Positions 20,867 through 30,490 of a DNA stretch of 64,000 nucleotides are shown here, in pieces. Both the position numbers and the translations under genes were made by a program. This stretch comes from Diphasiastrum complanatum. Its lineage: Eukaryota; Streptophyta; Lycopodiopsida; Lycopodiales; Lycopodiaceae. The stretch lies in assembly GCA_029204225.1 (NCBI GenBank), contig MU832239.1, positions 1 through 64,000 of the forward strand, in the 5' to 3' direction. The stretch's first letter is position 1. Each line of letters starts with the position of its first letter. The notes below the pieces were generated by a model, which saw only the letters and a program-made list of their open reading frames with translations, was not told the origin of the DNA and made no database searches.

Positions 20867-22591
20867 ATGGCATCAATAGGTGGCATCCTATTGAAGGAAA
20901 GAAAGGATCCTAAGTGCAACCTTTGTGGGAAGGGAGGATATATTTTCTCAAGATGCTACAAAAAGAAGACCAATCCATCCAAGGAGAACCAAAGCAAGGG
21001 GGCCGAGGTGAAGGATGGAGCTTCAAGTTCAAAGTGCAAATACAAGAAGGACAAGTCCAAGGAAAGGTGTTTCCTTTGTGGAAAGGTGAATGAGGCTTGG
21101 AGTCTCACAAGGACTTGCAAGATTTGTCTTCAAGAGTCCATCACAACACATGTTGAATCTTTTGAAACTTTTCATTTGGAAGTGCATTGTTTGGTTCAAG
21201 ATGCAAAGATAGATGTCACTTTCATGAAAGTAACTTGGATTTATTTTATGTCCTTGGAAAGTATTTTGCTTGTAACTTTGGACAAGTTCAAACTTATTGT
21301 TATTATCCAAGAGATATCAATCAAGAATAAGGAGCAATCACAAAATGAAAATAGTTTCATTTATGCTCTCATGTCAACTTATGAAGAACCATTTTGCTTT
21401 GAAGAGATTTTTGTATCTCAAAGGTGGATTAAGGCAATACTAGTTGAGTGTGATGCCTTAAAAGATAGCAAAATATGTTTTCCTTGTAAGCTTACATTAG
21501 TTATGAAGTCAAGGAAATGGAAATATCTTCATAATGTAGGATCTTTTGGTTTCAATAAGATCATGAATGATGTGTTCATTCATAAAGATGAAAATTGTAA
21601 GTTTTCAATCTTAAAGGCAAGTTGTAAACTTCTTATGAGAATAAGTGAAGCATCCAAAGTGGACACTTATATCCATAAGCAAGTAGTTAGCCTTATTGAG
21701 ATGGAAATGCCTTTTGATTTCAATATTAAAAAAAACATGCCAAGTTGTGGTGATTTTTGGACTTATGTTTCTAGCATAAGTAATTTTGATAATCATAGGA
21801 AGTGCATATTGTGTGGTCATAGTTGTTGTGATTATTATGAGACATGGAGGTCTCGGATTTCCATCAAGAAGGAGCGCCATGAAGAGGATCTTAAAGAATC
21901 ATCTCAAGGTCCAAGTGTGCCAAGGATTGAGGAGGAGAGATCTGCTCAAGTTGTGATTCCAAAAAGAAACTCAAGAAATATGGTTGATTCCATGTGGCTC
22001 ACATTTCAAGGGAAAGAGGAGCATATCTCATGTGGTATACATCTCATACTTACTTCTCTTATGTCATTTGATAAATCAATTTGCTTTAGTGAGATCATTG
22101 CATCTCCAAATTGGAGTAAAGCCATACTAGTTGAGTATGAAGTCTCTCTTGAGAACATAGATGATGTTCTTAAAAGGTTGAAATTGATTTTAAATCAATT
22201 AGAAAGCAAATGGTTATTTTATCAAATGTATGCTCTTGAGTCATGTAAGAGCAAAAGTGATTTGTTCACTCATAGTTTGAAAATTTGTATTGAGGCAAAT
22301 TGTAAACTCTTTATGAGAGTAAGTGAATCATCTTCTAAAGACACTTATCTCCATAATGAGGTATTTAGCCTCATTGGATCTGAGACTAGCATGGTAAACA
22401 AGCATGAAGATATGATGCAAACACTATGTTATTATAGCATGCATAGTCTTGCCAGAAAGAGTTCCAGTATTTTTTGTATATGGCTCCTGGCAATTTTGTG
22501 GGTGTGTGTAATAGAGTTCATCTTTAAACAAACTGGATTACACACACCCTCATCATTGACATATAAGGACAGCACATATAAGCTCCAATGA
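20867..22591 (+). CDS. Zinc-knuckle protein with two copies of an unknown module (retroelement-derived)
   Basis: This is the longest open frame in the window: 574 codons from the ATG at 20867, with an upstream in-frame ATG at 20798. The start MASIGGILLKE and its DNA resemble the family C gag start MATSIGVMLEA, so I chose it. A degenerate zinc knuckle follows at residues 17-30 (CNLCGKGGYIFSRC, His replaced by Tyr), then a CxxC pair at 68-71 and another CxxC-rich stretch at 313-321. Residues ~173-282 and ~401-505 are two diverged copies of one module. Shared positions include CFxEI, WxKAILVE, CKLxMRxSE and DTYxHxxVxSLI. The W-x-K-A segment recalls the start of copia reverse transcriptase, but no RT catalytic motif follows. 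The last ~50 codons (from ~22435) are antisense to the Ulp1-like exon and are probably fortuitous. Function unknown. Confidence 0.55.
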   Translation: MASIGGILLKERKDPKCNLCGKGGYIFSRCYKKKTNPSKENQSKGAEVKDGASSSKCKYKKDKSKERCFLCGKVNEAWSLTRTCKICLQESITTHVESFETFHLEVHCLVQDAKIDVTFMKVTWIYFMSLESILLVTLDKFKLIVIIQEISIKNKEQSQNENSFIYALMSTYEEPFCFEEIFVSQRWIKAILVECDALKDSKICFPCKLTLVMKSRKWKYLHNVGSFGFNKIMNDVFIHKDENCKFSILKASCKLLMRISEASKVDTYIHKQVVSLIEMEMPFDFNIKKNMPSCGDFWTYVSSISNFDNHRKCILCGHSCCDYYETWRSRISIKKERHEEDLKESSQGPSVPRIEEERSAQVVIPKRNSRNMVDSMWLTFQGKEEHISCGIHLILTSLMSFDKSICFSEIIASPNWSKAILVEYEVSLENIDDVLKRLKLILNQLESKWLFYQMYALESCKSKSDLFTHSLKICIEANCKLFMRVSESSSKDTYLHNEVFSLIGSETSMVNKHEDMMQTLCYYSMHSLARKSSSIFCIWLLAILWVCVIEFIFKQTGLHTPSSLTYKDSTYKLQ

Positions 22592-22594
22592 TCA

Positions 22595-22679
22595 CTGCAA
22601 TCATAAAACCATCAATTTATTTGAATAAATATTCATATAAAAAATTATAACTAATAAAATCTGATAGAAATACACTTAC
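22595..22679 (-). other. Predicted intron in the H3/Ulp1-like gene
   Basis: The donor AA|GTAAGTG and acceptor TTGCAG|T bound 85 AT-rich bases. Splicing puts LPYITN in frame with DHWSLYVL, reconstituting the expected block around the catalytic His of C48 proteases. This shows the segment came from a spliced gene and not from a retrocopy. Confidence 0.65.
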
Positions 22680-23280
22680 TTTGTTATGTATGGGAGAACA
22701 AGAATTGGAGTCCCCACTCTGACGTATTGTAGCATATCTTTGTATAGACTTTTGAAGTCAGAGAAATCAAAAGCAGCCATGAATTGAAGAGGAAACAAAG
22801 CTACATCTATAAACAATGGGATCTAAAAAAACTCCATCCAGTATTGAATTGTGCCCCCCCCCTCCTACATTGTCCCCTAGTATTTTATCTCTACTTTCTA
22901 ATTCACTTGTATCTAATTTAGATAGGGGAAGACCAACATTGGTCTTTGGCATCCTAAAATTGTAGAGAGGACCTAAAGCTTGAAGATAAGTGTTTAACAA
23001 TTGGTCATATTGTACATACTGAGGAGTATTTACAAAGGCAAGTGTAGGGGGTGAAGGAAATAACACTGATAAACCAGTAAAAGAGTCATTCAAAATTGAT
23101 TCGACCTTTACATTTACAAAATCATCTAAATCTGTTACTGAAACAGGAGGGGGAGAACTAATATTTGTGAGGATAGGAGGAGACCCATATTTTGAAAGAG
23201 GAGGAGAAGAAGGAGATTGAGTTCTAGGAGGAGAAGATGGAGATTGAGTTCTATGAGGAGGAGATGGAGATTGAATCCCT

Positions 23281-23734
23281 CACTTTATTTGGAGGGTCAT
23301 GAGATCTCCTATTCTTTGAAATAATGGTCTGAAGTACTCTACAAACTTGTCATATGTGTCCCTTAGCCTGAACACAATGTTGAAATCCTTAGGCATGATG
23401 GTCACCCTCTTGGCATGGACAACTGCAACAATAATATCTAAAAAAAATTTTACTTGAAAATCCTCATATGTTGTGTGCAACGCCTCAATTGTCGTTATAG
23501 TCTATCTCACATCTACAGATAGACTTCTTGTAACCTGTCTAATGGATCTTTGTATAAGAGCTTTCAGAATCAGAAGATTATTTGCTTCTGTAGCTTCTGA
23601 ATATCCTTCAGCCAGGCAGGGTCTCTTGGTCTGCCCCTAGGCCTAGGAGGAGGTGGTGGTGGATTTCCCAAACCACCATCTGAGATTGGGATTCCACCAG
23701 GGTGGATTCGTGTTGTTTGCTTTGTCCACACCAT
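23281..23734 (-). pseudogene. Histone H3-like domain of the fused gene
   Basis: Allowing one missing base, the fold region aligns with canonical H3 without gaps from alpha-1 to the end of the VTIMPKD signature. Loop 1 therefore has canonical length, not the extra residue(s) seen in many CENH3 proteins. Some residues nevertheless recall plant CENH3 (QKQ-NLLI in alpha-N, YEDF in alpha-2, KDF after the signature). The tail lacks most lysines of the H3 tail. About 23 extra residues follow the H3 end before the TGA. A divergent H3 variant or a CENH3 relative are both possible. Confidence 0.75.
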
Positions 23735-23967
23735 TGCTATCCAATATCGGATCAGCGCGCGAATAAGGAGAACTCAAGATCAGAATTACAGTCGGGCGCG
23801 TCGAACCGATATCTACTGACCTTGAACCAAATCGATAGTTGAGTGCGGATGGGCGCTTGCGGGTAAAAGCAGAATGTAGGTATTTAGCTTCAAGCACGCT
23901 GAATCGATACTGCATGAAGTAGAGAATGATAAGAAATTAACGAAAAAAAAATTTAAGCCTCGACCAT

Positions 23968-23977
23968 CTATATATAG
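23968..23977 (-). promoter_or_regulatory. TATA box of the H3/Ulp1-like gene
   Basis: CTATATATAG lies 234 bases upstream of the ATG, in a reasonable position for a plant core promoter with a ~200-base 5' untranslated region. It is palindromic, so strand is inferred from the gene. Confidence 0.45.
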
Positions 23978-24019
23978 TGCAAATTCGAAATGATTACTTA
24001 TGTGGTGGTATGAAATTAC

Positions 24020-24890
24020 GAGGCTATGATTATGATGATGATTACATCGAGATATTCAGAGGCTTATCAATCAAATCCATCGGTCATCAAAATAATTAGT
24101 CAATATGTGGTTCCTAGCTGGACTACCACGAAGCATCAAAAGAGAACTGAAATGACGGGAGTAGTACGCTACTCTGCAAGAAGCTATGGAAGATGCCATC
24201 AAAGAAGAGAATGAGGAATCTGATGATGAATATCCATCCACCCACACCCCTACTCCCTCGATCGCATCATCATCATCAACCGCATCTACTCTATCCATAG
24301 AACTGTTGTTGGAGAAAATGACGAAATTACACAAACAGTAGATGGAGCAACTTACGGTGCAGTTTGACCAGAAGCTGAAGGCCTTACAAGGAGCTGTAGC
24401 AGAAACGCCACATCAACCGAAACCAAACCAACTGCAATATGCAAGATGAGAAAATGTATGGTGTTCAGTGTGCACACAAAACCATACAGCAAACGAGTGT
24501 CCAGTCTTAAAGCAAAATTTGAGACTGACACATAGATTCTACCATCTGTGCAATGCAACATCGCACGATATGGCATTTTTCCCGTTCAACCCCCAGATTG
24601 TTCACCAGAAGAGAAGTCCTTATCAGACTTCTTATCCCTACCATCAAGGGGCACCCAACATGGCACCAAGGTATGGCGCACCAAATCAACCACAACGTAT
24701 GGCCTTACCTACTCCACCAGGGCCAGCCAATCAACAAGTGGCTCATGTAAACCTAACATCAACGGAACTAGAGATGCAAATGCCACCTCAACCTGAGCAG
24801 CAGCAATGGTACAGACCAGATGAACCATTTATGGATCTTGCCATAAATGAATATGTTGCGGCCTACAGATGCATTAGCAACTATTGACTA
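24020..24890 (+). pseudogene. Ty3/gypsy (copy 1) gag C-terminal half
   Basis: Plus frames read FLAGLPRSIKRELK, then a charged segment with AMEDAIKEENEESDDEY. A zinc knuckle follows, CSVCTQNHTANEC (about 24463-24502, CX2CX3HX4C), then a second degenerate one (FYHLCNATSHD). A Pro/Gln-rich tail ends at the stop at 24887. Several stops and shifts interrupt it. The 5' LTR and N-terminal gag are missing. The gypsy sequence begins close to the TATA side of the H3/Ulp1-like gene. Confidence 0.75.
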
Positions 24891-25690
24891 CCAAGCATGT
24901 CAATATGAATCAGATCCATAACCTAGTATGTCTTCACCCAAATGTTACACCATGGACACACCAATTACATTTGAGGTGAATATGATAAATGTAACATGGC
25001 TGTCAGTGGAGCCTATTGAGAACCCAGTGGACAATGATCTAGTCCCTTGGAAACATGCTCTAACTTATAATAAGTAGATTGAGCTGACTGATGAACAGGT
25101 CCTACATCACATGGACCCAGATCATTACGGAACCAAGAAAGTACCAGCTCAACCACCACAAAAGTCTGCTATGGTGAAAGTCTCAAGGATTGTGCCTACG
25201 AATAAAAAGAATCAATTGAAGCAACGCTACAACCAGGTGATCCGATGGAGTGATCTACCCGAAGAGGCGATAGCTACAGTGGATGTTAATATTCGCAACC
25301 ATGAGGCAAATGTGGCGGCAATTTTGGTGAATGACAACAAGGATGAATCCACCAAAATGAAAAAAAAAAGGGTAAAAAGAAAGTGTTGGATTCCTTGAAG
25401 TCAATCAAGATAGACTCAGATACAGTGTCATCTTCTACGCAGGTGACAGAAAATCAAAAAATGACCAGTCGGACTAAGATCAATATGTTCAAAGAGGAAT
25501 CTCGACAAGCGCTAGTTTATGAGATGCCTGAGACTTTCAAGAATTACACCTTGGACGATGTGGCAATCATGATGCCGCAACCTCAGAGAGAACCTGATCA
25601 AAGTCAGGCACCAGCGGAACAAGTCTTTGAGGGACCTGCGTGAACACAGCCAATGAATCTTGCCGAGCCAGCTGAAGAAGAAAAGATAGT
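24891..25690 (+). pseudogene. Ty3/gypsy (copy 1) protease/linker region
   Basis: Open stretches 25111-25398 and 25383-25643 (joined by a +/-1 shift near 25370) carry RYNQVIRWSDLPEEAIATVD and TLDDVAIMMPQPQREPDQ. A stop at 25075 interrupts the upstream part. I cannot find the D-[ST]-G protease site, so the protease is either very diverged or deleted. Confidence 0.55.
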
Positions 25691-26400
25691 GCATGTGGGA
25701 GAGCAGTTAACACCCACACAGTTCAAGAGACTACGATCATTGTTGGTGGAATATAAAGACTGTTTTGCCTAGAGTTATAGTGACCTGAAGGGCATTCCAC
25801 CAACAGTAGTCCAACACACCATACCCTTGGTGGACGGAGCAGTCCCCAAGGTAAGTTGTTATTACCGCTGCAACCCAAATTATACAGAGCTGATCAAGCA
25901 GGAGTTGCAAAAGCTGATGGATGCAGATTTTATCTATGAAATTGAGCACACAAAACGGGTATCACCGATAGTTATAGTACCCAAGAAGAATGGCAAAATG
26001 CGGATTTGTGTGAATTTGAAGGCTCTAGATGTAGTCACCAAAAAAGATCATATTTCTTTACCATTTACGAAAAGTGTCCTCGACAGAGTAGTCGGCGTCG
26101 AGGCCTACAGTTTTCTAGACGGCTTCAGCAGCTACAACCAGGTGAAGATAGCCCCCCAGGACCAGCACAAGACAGCATTTGCCACGGAATGGGGAACCTA
26201 TGCCTATAAACTGATGTCATTCGGACTTTGCAATGCCCCAAGCACCTTCCAGCGAGTCATGCAGGCGGCATTCAAAGATTATCAGCAAAAATTTCTGGAA
26301 ATTTTCTTGGACGATCTGTGCATGCGTGGACCAGACTCAGAACACTTATCCAACTTGGAGAAGATGTTACAAAAATGCCGGACTACCAGATCTCCCTGAA
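25691..26400 (+). pseudogene. Ty3/gypsy (copy 1) reverse transcriptase
   Basis: The frame has the gypsy RT order: TPTQFKRLRSLLVEYKDCFA, a stop, then QKLMDADFIYEIEHTKRVSP, VPKKNGKMRICVNLKALD, YSFLDGFSSYNQVKIAPQDQ, TAFATEWGTYAYKLMSFGLC and the catalytic box EIFLDDLC (F-L-D-D in place of Y-V-D-D). It is open from 25827 to 26399, where the frame shifts into NPEKCQFWVTHSL. Stops upstream and downstream make it inactive. Confidence 0.9.
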
Positions 26401-27110
26401 TCCAGAAAAATGTCAATTCTGGGTAACACATAGCTTGATTCTCAGCCATATAGTATCAAGACACAGGATCGCCACAGATCTATCAAAGAGCAGGATCATT
26501 ATTGATCTACCACCACCGGGGACGATCCGCGAAGTCTATATCTTCATGGGTCATGCTAACTATTAAAGGATCTTCATTCTTGATTTTGCGGAGCTAGCCC
26601 GACCAATTTACAAACTCACAACGGATCCACATTGGAACGAGGAAGCCCTAAAGGCTTTCCAAAAGCTTAAGGATGCATTGGTTTCAGCACCAATCTTACG
26701 TCCACCCAATTGGTCCACTGAGTTTCACGTGCATACGGACGCATCGAAGTATGAGCAGTCTTAACCCAGCCAGGTGAACACAAAAAGGATTTTCCAATCC
26801 GATTTGCAAGCCGACAGCTCAGTGATATTGAAATGAATTATTCAACCACAGCGAGAAGTACTGGCAATGATTTATGTGGTTAAGAAATTTTGACATTACC
26901 TGATGGACACACATTTAGCTTTTTATACGGATCATCAACTCTTGCTCTATCTCGTTAATAAAACTTGCAACACCGGGAGAATCACCAGATGGCTACTTCT
27001 GTTGTTGGAATTTGATTTTCGGATAGTAGTTTGCAAGGAAAAACAACATTACATGACAGATCATGTATCATGAATCAAGGGGAAGGAGATTGCAACCCAA
27101 CCCGATGATG
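26401..27110 (+). pseudogene. Ty3/gypsy (copy 1) RT thumb and RNase H
   Basis: After the shift at ~26400 the frame reads NPEKCQFW and LPPPGTIREVYIFMGHANY, a stop, then LARPIYKLTTDPHWNEEALK. RNase H begins at FHVHTDASKYEQS (about 26725). Later RNase H motifs are AFYTDHQLLLYLVNKTC and GRITRWLLLL (26915-27005). Several stops (26563, 26763, 26896, 27070) break the frame. Confidence 0.85.
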
Positions 27111-27695
27111 AGCTGGCAGATGTTGCCTTATTTTACGTGGACACAATACCAGAATGGGTTGCCGACATTGTTGAATATCTAATGCGGGGCCAACCAGACA
27201 AATCACTACCAAAGGTGGAACAGTGGAAATTGATCTTGAAGGCTAGACCTTATCAGCTGATTGCCGGCCAATTATATCAAAGAGGACTAGACGGAATTCT
27301 TCGGCGGTGTATTCTTCCTCATGAGGCCACCCAGATCATTTCGCTTTCACATGAAGGCATGGGTGGGGGCCATTTTGCATCCGACATTGCAGTTTGCAAG
27401 ATCCTGCAATCAAGATGTTGGTGACCAATGATTCATAAGGATACGGAGGAATACTTAAAAAAGTGCGATGTGTGCCAAAGGTCGAGAAGACCAGCAAGAT
27501 TGAATTATGACCTACTGCACCCAGTCTTAGCCCAAGCACCATTCAAAAAGTGGGAATTGGATTACATCGGTCCAATTCACCCTGTGGCAAGGAGTTCCCA
27601 GGCTCAATACGTAATCGTAGCCACATACTACCTCACCAAATGGGTCAAAGCCAAAGCAGTAAGAGTAGCTGATGCTAGGACCACTGCCAAGCTCA
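27111..27695 (+). pseudogene. Ty3/gypsy (copy 1) integrase N-terminus
   Basis: Zinc-binding HHCC region: LSHEGMGGGHF, then after a stop CDVCQRSRRP (27340-27490). The start of the catalytic core follows, WELDYIGPIHPVARS and YLTKWVKAKAVRVADARTT (27550-27680). It is cut at about 27695, where the sequence changes into RNase H of a second copy. Confidence 0.85.
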
Positions 27696-28170
27696 AGCAC
27701 TATTGTATCTCATCAACAAGACCTGCACCATCGGCCGTATTACTAGATGGATCCTATTATTGAGAGAATTTGAGTTTAGGATCGTGGTTCGTAAGGGAGT
27801 TCAGCATTTTTTAGCAGACCATCTATCCCGAATCCCTAACCTTCCTACCCCTGATCAAGGCGTCAACGATGATTTACCAGATGCAATCCTTTTCCAAGTT
27901 GACTTTACACGTATATGGGCTAAGAAAATTACCGAATATTTAACTTCAGGGCAGATGGATCCTTCCTTCTCTAAACCTGAAAAATGTGCGTTGGTCCTCA
28001 AAACTAAACCTTATACGTTAATTGTAGAACAACTCTACAAGCAAGAGTTAGATGGAATTATCCAACGCTGTCTTACTGAAGGAGAAATACCCTCTGTAAT
28101 TTTCCTCACTCATGAAGGTATTGGTGCCGGACATTTCTCTTCTGAAACAACTGTTAAGAAAATCCTCTTA
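27696..28170 (+). pseudogene. Ty3/gypsy (copy 2) RNase H end and integrase zinc region
   Basis: Starting in mid RNase H (YLINKTCTIGRITRW), the 27703-28182 frame continues through HFLADHLSRIPNLP to the integrase H-H part (FLTHEGIGAGHF). It is homologous to 26940-27360 of copy 1 but diverged, so it is a second, related element joined head to tail by deletion or template switching. A stop at 28180 follows. Confidence 0.8.
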
Positions 28171-28931
28171 GCCGATTTTTGATGGCCAACACTCTTCAAG
28201 GATACGCACAATTACACTAAAGCTTGTGATGTCTGCCAACGCACAAAATGCTTTAAAAAAAGACAGACTACATGCCTTTACATCCCGTAGCCACTTATCA
28301 AGCTTTCCAGAAATGGGGAATTGATTATGTCGGACCTATTAGTCCTGCTGCTCGACACACACAATCTCGTTACATCATAGTAGCTACGAACTACTGCTCC
28401 AAATGGGCCGAGGCAAGAGTTGTTCGCAATGCCGACGCTCGTTCTACTGCCAAATTTCTCAATGAACAGGTTATAGTTCGGTTCGGATGTCCGCTAGAGC
28501 TTATCAATGATAGGGGTACAAATTTTCTTAACTCTGTCATAGCAGATCTTCTTTCCAAATTTTTTGTGGTACATCACAAAAGTTTCCCATACTATCCACA
28601 CTGCAATGGCCAGGCAAAATCCACCAATAAAATCCTATGTGGAATTCTCACCAAAACCATCGAATCCAGCCGATCTGATTGGGAACTCAAACTCCATGCT
28701 ACTCTCTGGGCTTATCGCACCACCCCAAAGCGAGCTACAAGCTTAACCCCTTTCCAGCTCACATATGGCCAAGAAGCCGTTATGCCTGTGGAATTCCATA
28801 TCCCCTCCCTTCGAGTATCCTATAACCTTGAGCTGGATACTCCTCAGAATCTAGCAAATAGATTATTCCATCTGGAGCAACTCTGTGAAACACGACGGAT
28901 CAGCATCCATGCTCAACAAGTCCACAAATGA
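28171..28931 (+). pseudogene. Ty3/gypsy (copy 2) integrase core
   Basis: CDVCQRTK (about 28230) completes the zinc region. The 220-codon frame 28272-28931 then gives the core with GIDYVGPISPAA, INDRGTNFLNSVI and HCNGQAKSTNK. The last motif normally carries the catalytic Glu (NGQxE); here it is Lys, so the triad is broken. The C-terminal YGQEAVMPVEF motif is present. It ends at a stop at 28929 followed by frame-shifted GDKVMLY sequence. Confidence 0.9.
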
Positions 28932-29319
28932 TGACAAAAAGCATGGCATGATCGATCATTGAAACTTAGAGATTTCTAGGTTGGAGATAAGGTCATGTTA
29001 TACCAGGCCAAAGCCTTCAAAGACAAACTGAAATTTTCTGGCCAAGGACCTTATGTCATTAACATTGTGGTCAATGGGAGTCGACTGAACAGTCATCTTT
29101 GAGAAAACCACAAAAAAAGTCATTAGTTTCAGATGAAAATTTTTCACAACATCTCATATAGAATTCGCCTGACCACTTTTTCATAGAGAACGATTCATTT
29201 TTGGCCTTCGTGAATTCTTTCTCAGACACAAAAATGTCTAAAAATAGAAAAATGTATTTTTCATGGTTGCTTCTTTATTAAATTGTCTATGTTGTATTGG
29301 CAGGGTGATGTTTTTTTAC
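28932..29319 (+). other. Degenerate integrase tail and spacer
   Basis: To about 29110 the sequence still shows broken integrase C-terminal pieces (VGDKVMLYQAKAF, FSGQGPYVI). Beyond that it is AT-rich with no recognised feature. Confidence 0.6.
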
Positions 29320-29688
29320 TCACTTTTCCAGGCTGCTCACATTGACTACTTTGTTTGATTCTTCAAACTCGGCACAAAAAAGTGGCTTCTGACAGACTGG
29401 TGGTTCCATCTGAGTCAATCTTTCTACTAATACTTCTTTTTCTTTTGGCACCAGCTTAAGAAATTCTCCCAGTGTAATATCCATCTTACTAGATAGCATA
29501 TTCATGATTATTTTCGTTTGCGGTGCTTTTGGTTCTATCATCTTGAAGGGTTCTTCATGATGGTGCAATTGTGAATTAACATATATTCTTGGATCTACTT
29601 GTGGCATAGATGGAGAAGGGACTGTGGCTGCTGCTTTAGCGGCTTCCCCACAAATTCTGATCAGATATATTTTTGCACTATTAGACAT
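29320..29688 (-). CDS. Antisense ORF downstream of gypsy integrase
   Basis: A 122-codon minus-strand frame starting with ATG at 29688 and ending at 29320. Its translation (MSNSAKIYLIRICGEAAKAA, later MDITLGEFLKLVPKEKEVLV) is protein-like and charged. Some plant Ty3/gypsy lineages of the Tat type carry an antisense ORF between integrase and the 3' LTR (family knowledge), and this position and strand fit. I do not recognise a domain. It may be a remnant, since no promoter is evident. Confidence 0.35.
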   Translation of the reverse strand: MSNSAKIYLIRICGEAAKAAATVPSPSMPQVDPRIYVNSQLHHHEEPFKMIEPKAPQTKIIMNMLSSKMDITLGEFLKLVPKEKEVLVERLTQMEPPVCQKPLFCAEFEESNKVVNVSSLEK

Positions 29689-29798
29689 TTTCTCTCTTTT
29701 GGCAATAAAAAATCACTTACAGGAATTCGCGGGCCCCTAGAACGTGGACACTGAGGACAATTTCTAGGTGAAGTTGCGAATTCTTGCCCAAAAAAACT

Positions 29799-29809
29799 CT
29801 ATATATAGG
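29799..29809 (+). promoter_or_regulatory. TATA-like box before a gypsy-internal ORF
   Basis: CTATATATAGG lies about 110 bases before the ATG at 29912, between gypsy integrase and the next sense reading frame. This suggests an internal promoter for the extra ORF. Confidence 0.35.
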
Positions 29810-29911
29810 CCTCCACCTCTCCACGAGTTCATTTTAGATTGCTGCTCTCGAGTTCATGCCAAATTTTTTTCAAATTTCTCAAATTTCTCAGAGCAATCTA
29901 AAATCACTACT

Positions 29912-30355
29912 ACCATGGCTTCTCGCAATTCCTCGCTTAACTTGCATTGCCATAAACCCCCTCGTCCTTATTCATGGAATATAATCATGATCTATCTTAA
30001 GAATTATGTCGAGTAGCTCACACTGGCCAAGGATATCCTCACCAACCTTGGATTTGATCTAACACTTTTCTGGGACCAGCAGAGCAAGAGCCTCATCCAG
30101 CAGCCTACTCGACCTATTCGGATGAGTTTCAAACTTTTCGGATTACATCCAAGAGTGGCAGCTATTTTATTATCAATGTCTCTCCTGGGGATCTTCAGAG
30201 CGTCAGCTTTCCTAATCTCAGAGAGACAATCCATTGAAAGGGCACTAGCTATGATGCCAAGTACTTCACAAAGTTTCTGACAGATGACGGCAAACTATTG
30301 CCCAAACCAATGACGGGATCGCTATCCACCTCATCACGGATCCCCATCTACGGAC
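29912..30355 (+). pseudogene. Extra sense ORF of the gypsy element, left part
   Basis: The ATG at 29912 (MASRNSSLNLHCHKPPRPYS) opens a frame with a stop at 30016. It then continues in frame or nearby frames (LAKDILTNLGFDLTLFWDQQ) to the copia insertion at 30356. No known domain. Together with 35.1-36.9 kb it may be one gene split by the insertion, by analogy with sense extra ORFs in Tat-like gypsy elements; this is inference. Confidence 0.4.
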
Positions 30356-30490
30356 TGTGAAAGATTTCAAATCCTTAAGAACCAATCTACTTGAATGATC
30401 TTTGGTTGGAAAGAGAAATACACTACCAATTTCACCAATGTAGAAAAATCAGCATCTACACACAATTGGAGATGCAAACACTAATAGAAC
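30356..30490 (-). repeat. Truncated 3' LTR of the family C element
   Basis: It matches the last ~135 bp of the 513-bp family C LTR, ending TTTCACA on the minus strand at 30356. The U3 part is missing; the accessory reading frame runs straight into it. Confidence 0.75.

Larger units (their letters stand above)
22434..23734 (-). pseudogene. Histone H3-fold / proline-rich / Ulp1-like protease gene, broken
   Basis: From the ATG at 23734 the minus strand reads MVWTKQTTR (compare the H3 tail ARTKQTAR). Next come a proline-rich tail and an H3 alpha-N/alpha-1 region: LKDIQKLQKQ, one missing base, then NLLILKALIQRSIRQV. Alpha-2 and the H3 signature VVHAKRVTIMPKD (about 23424-23386) follow. One in-frame TAG (about 23503) and the frameshift near 23580 break it. 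After a TGA (23280-23282) the same frame continues as SP-rich repeats (RTQSPSSPP) and a unique linker to about 22828. After one more frameshift comes a Ulp1/C48-like segment, VRVGTPILVLPYI. An 85-bp intron (22595-22679, GTAAGT...TTGCAG) joins it to DHWSLYVLSLYV with the catalytic-type His. The aspartate region reads CLKMNSI, apparently lacking Asp. The Cys end is missing. Confidence 0.75.
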
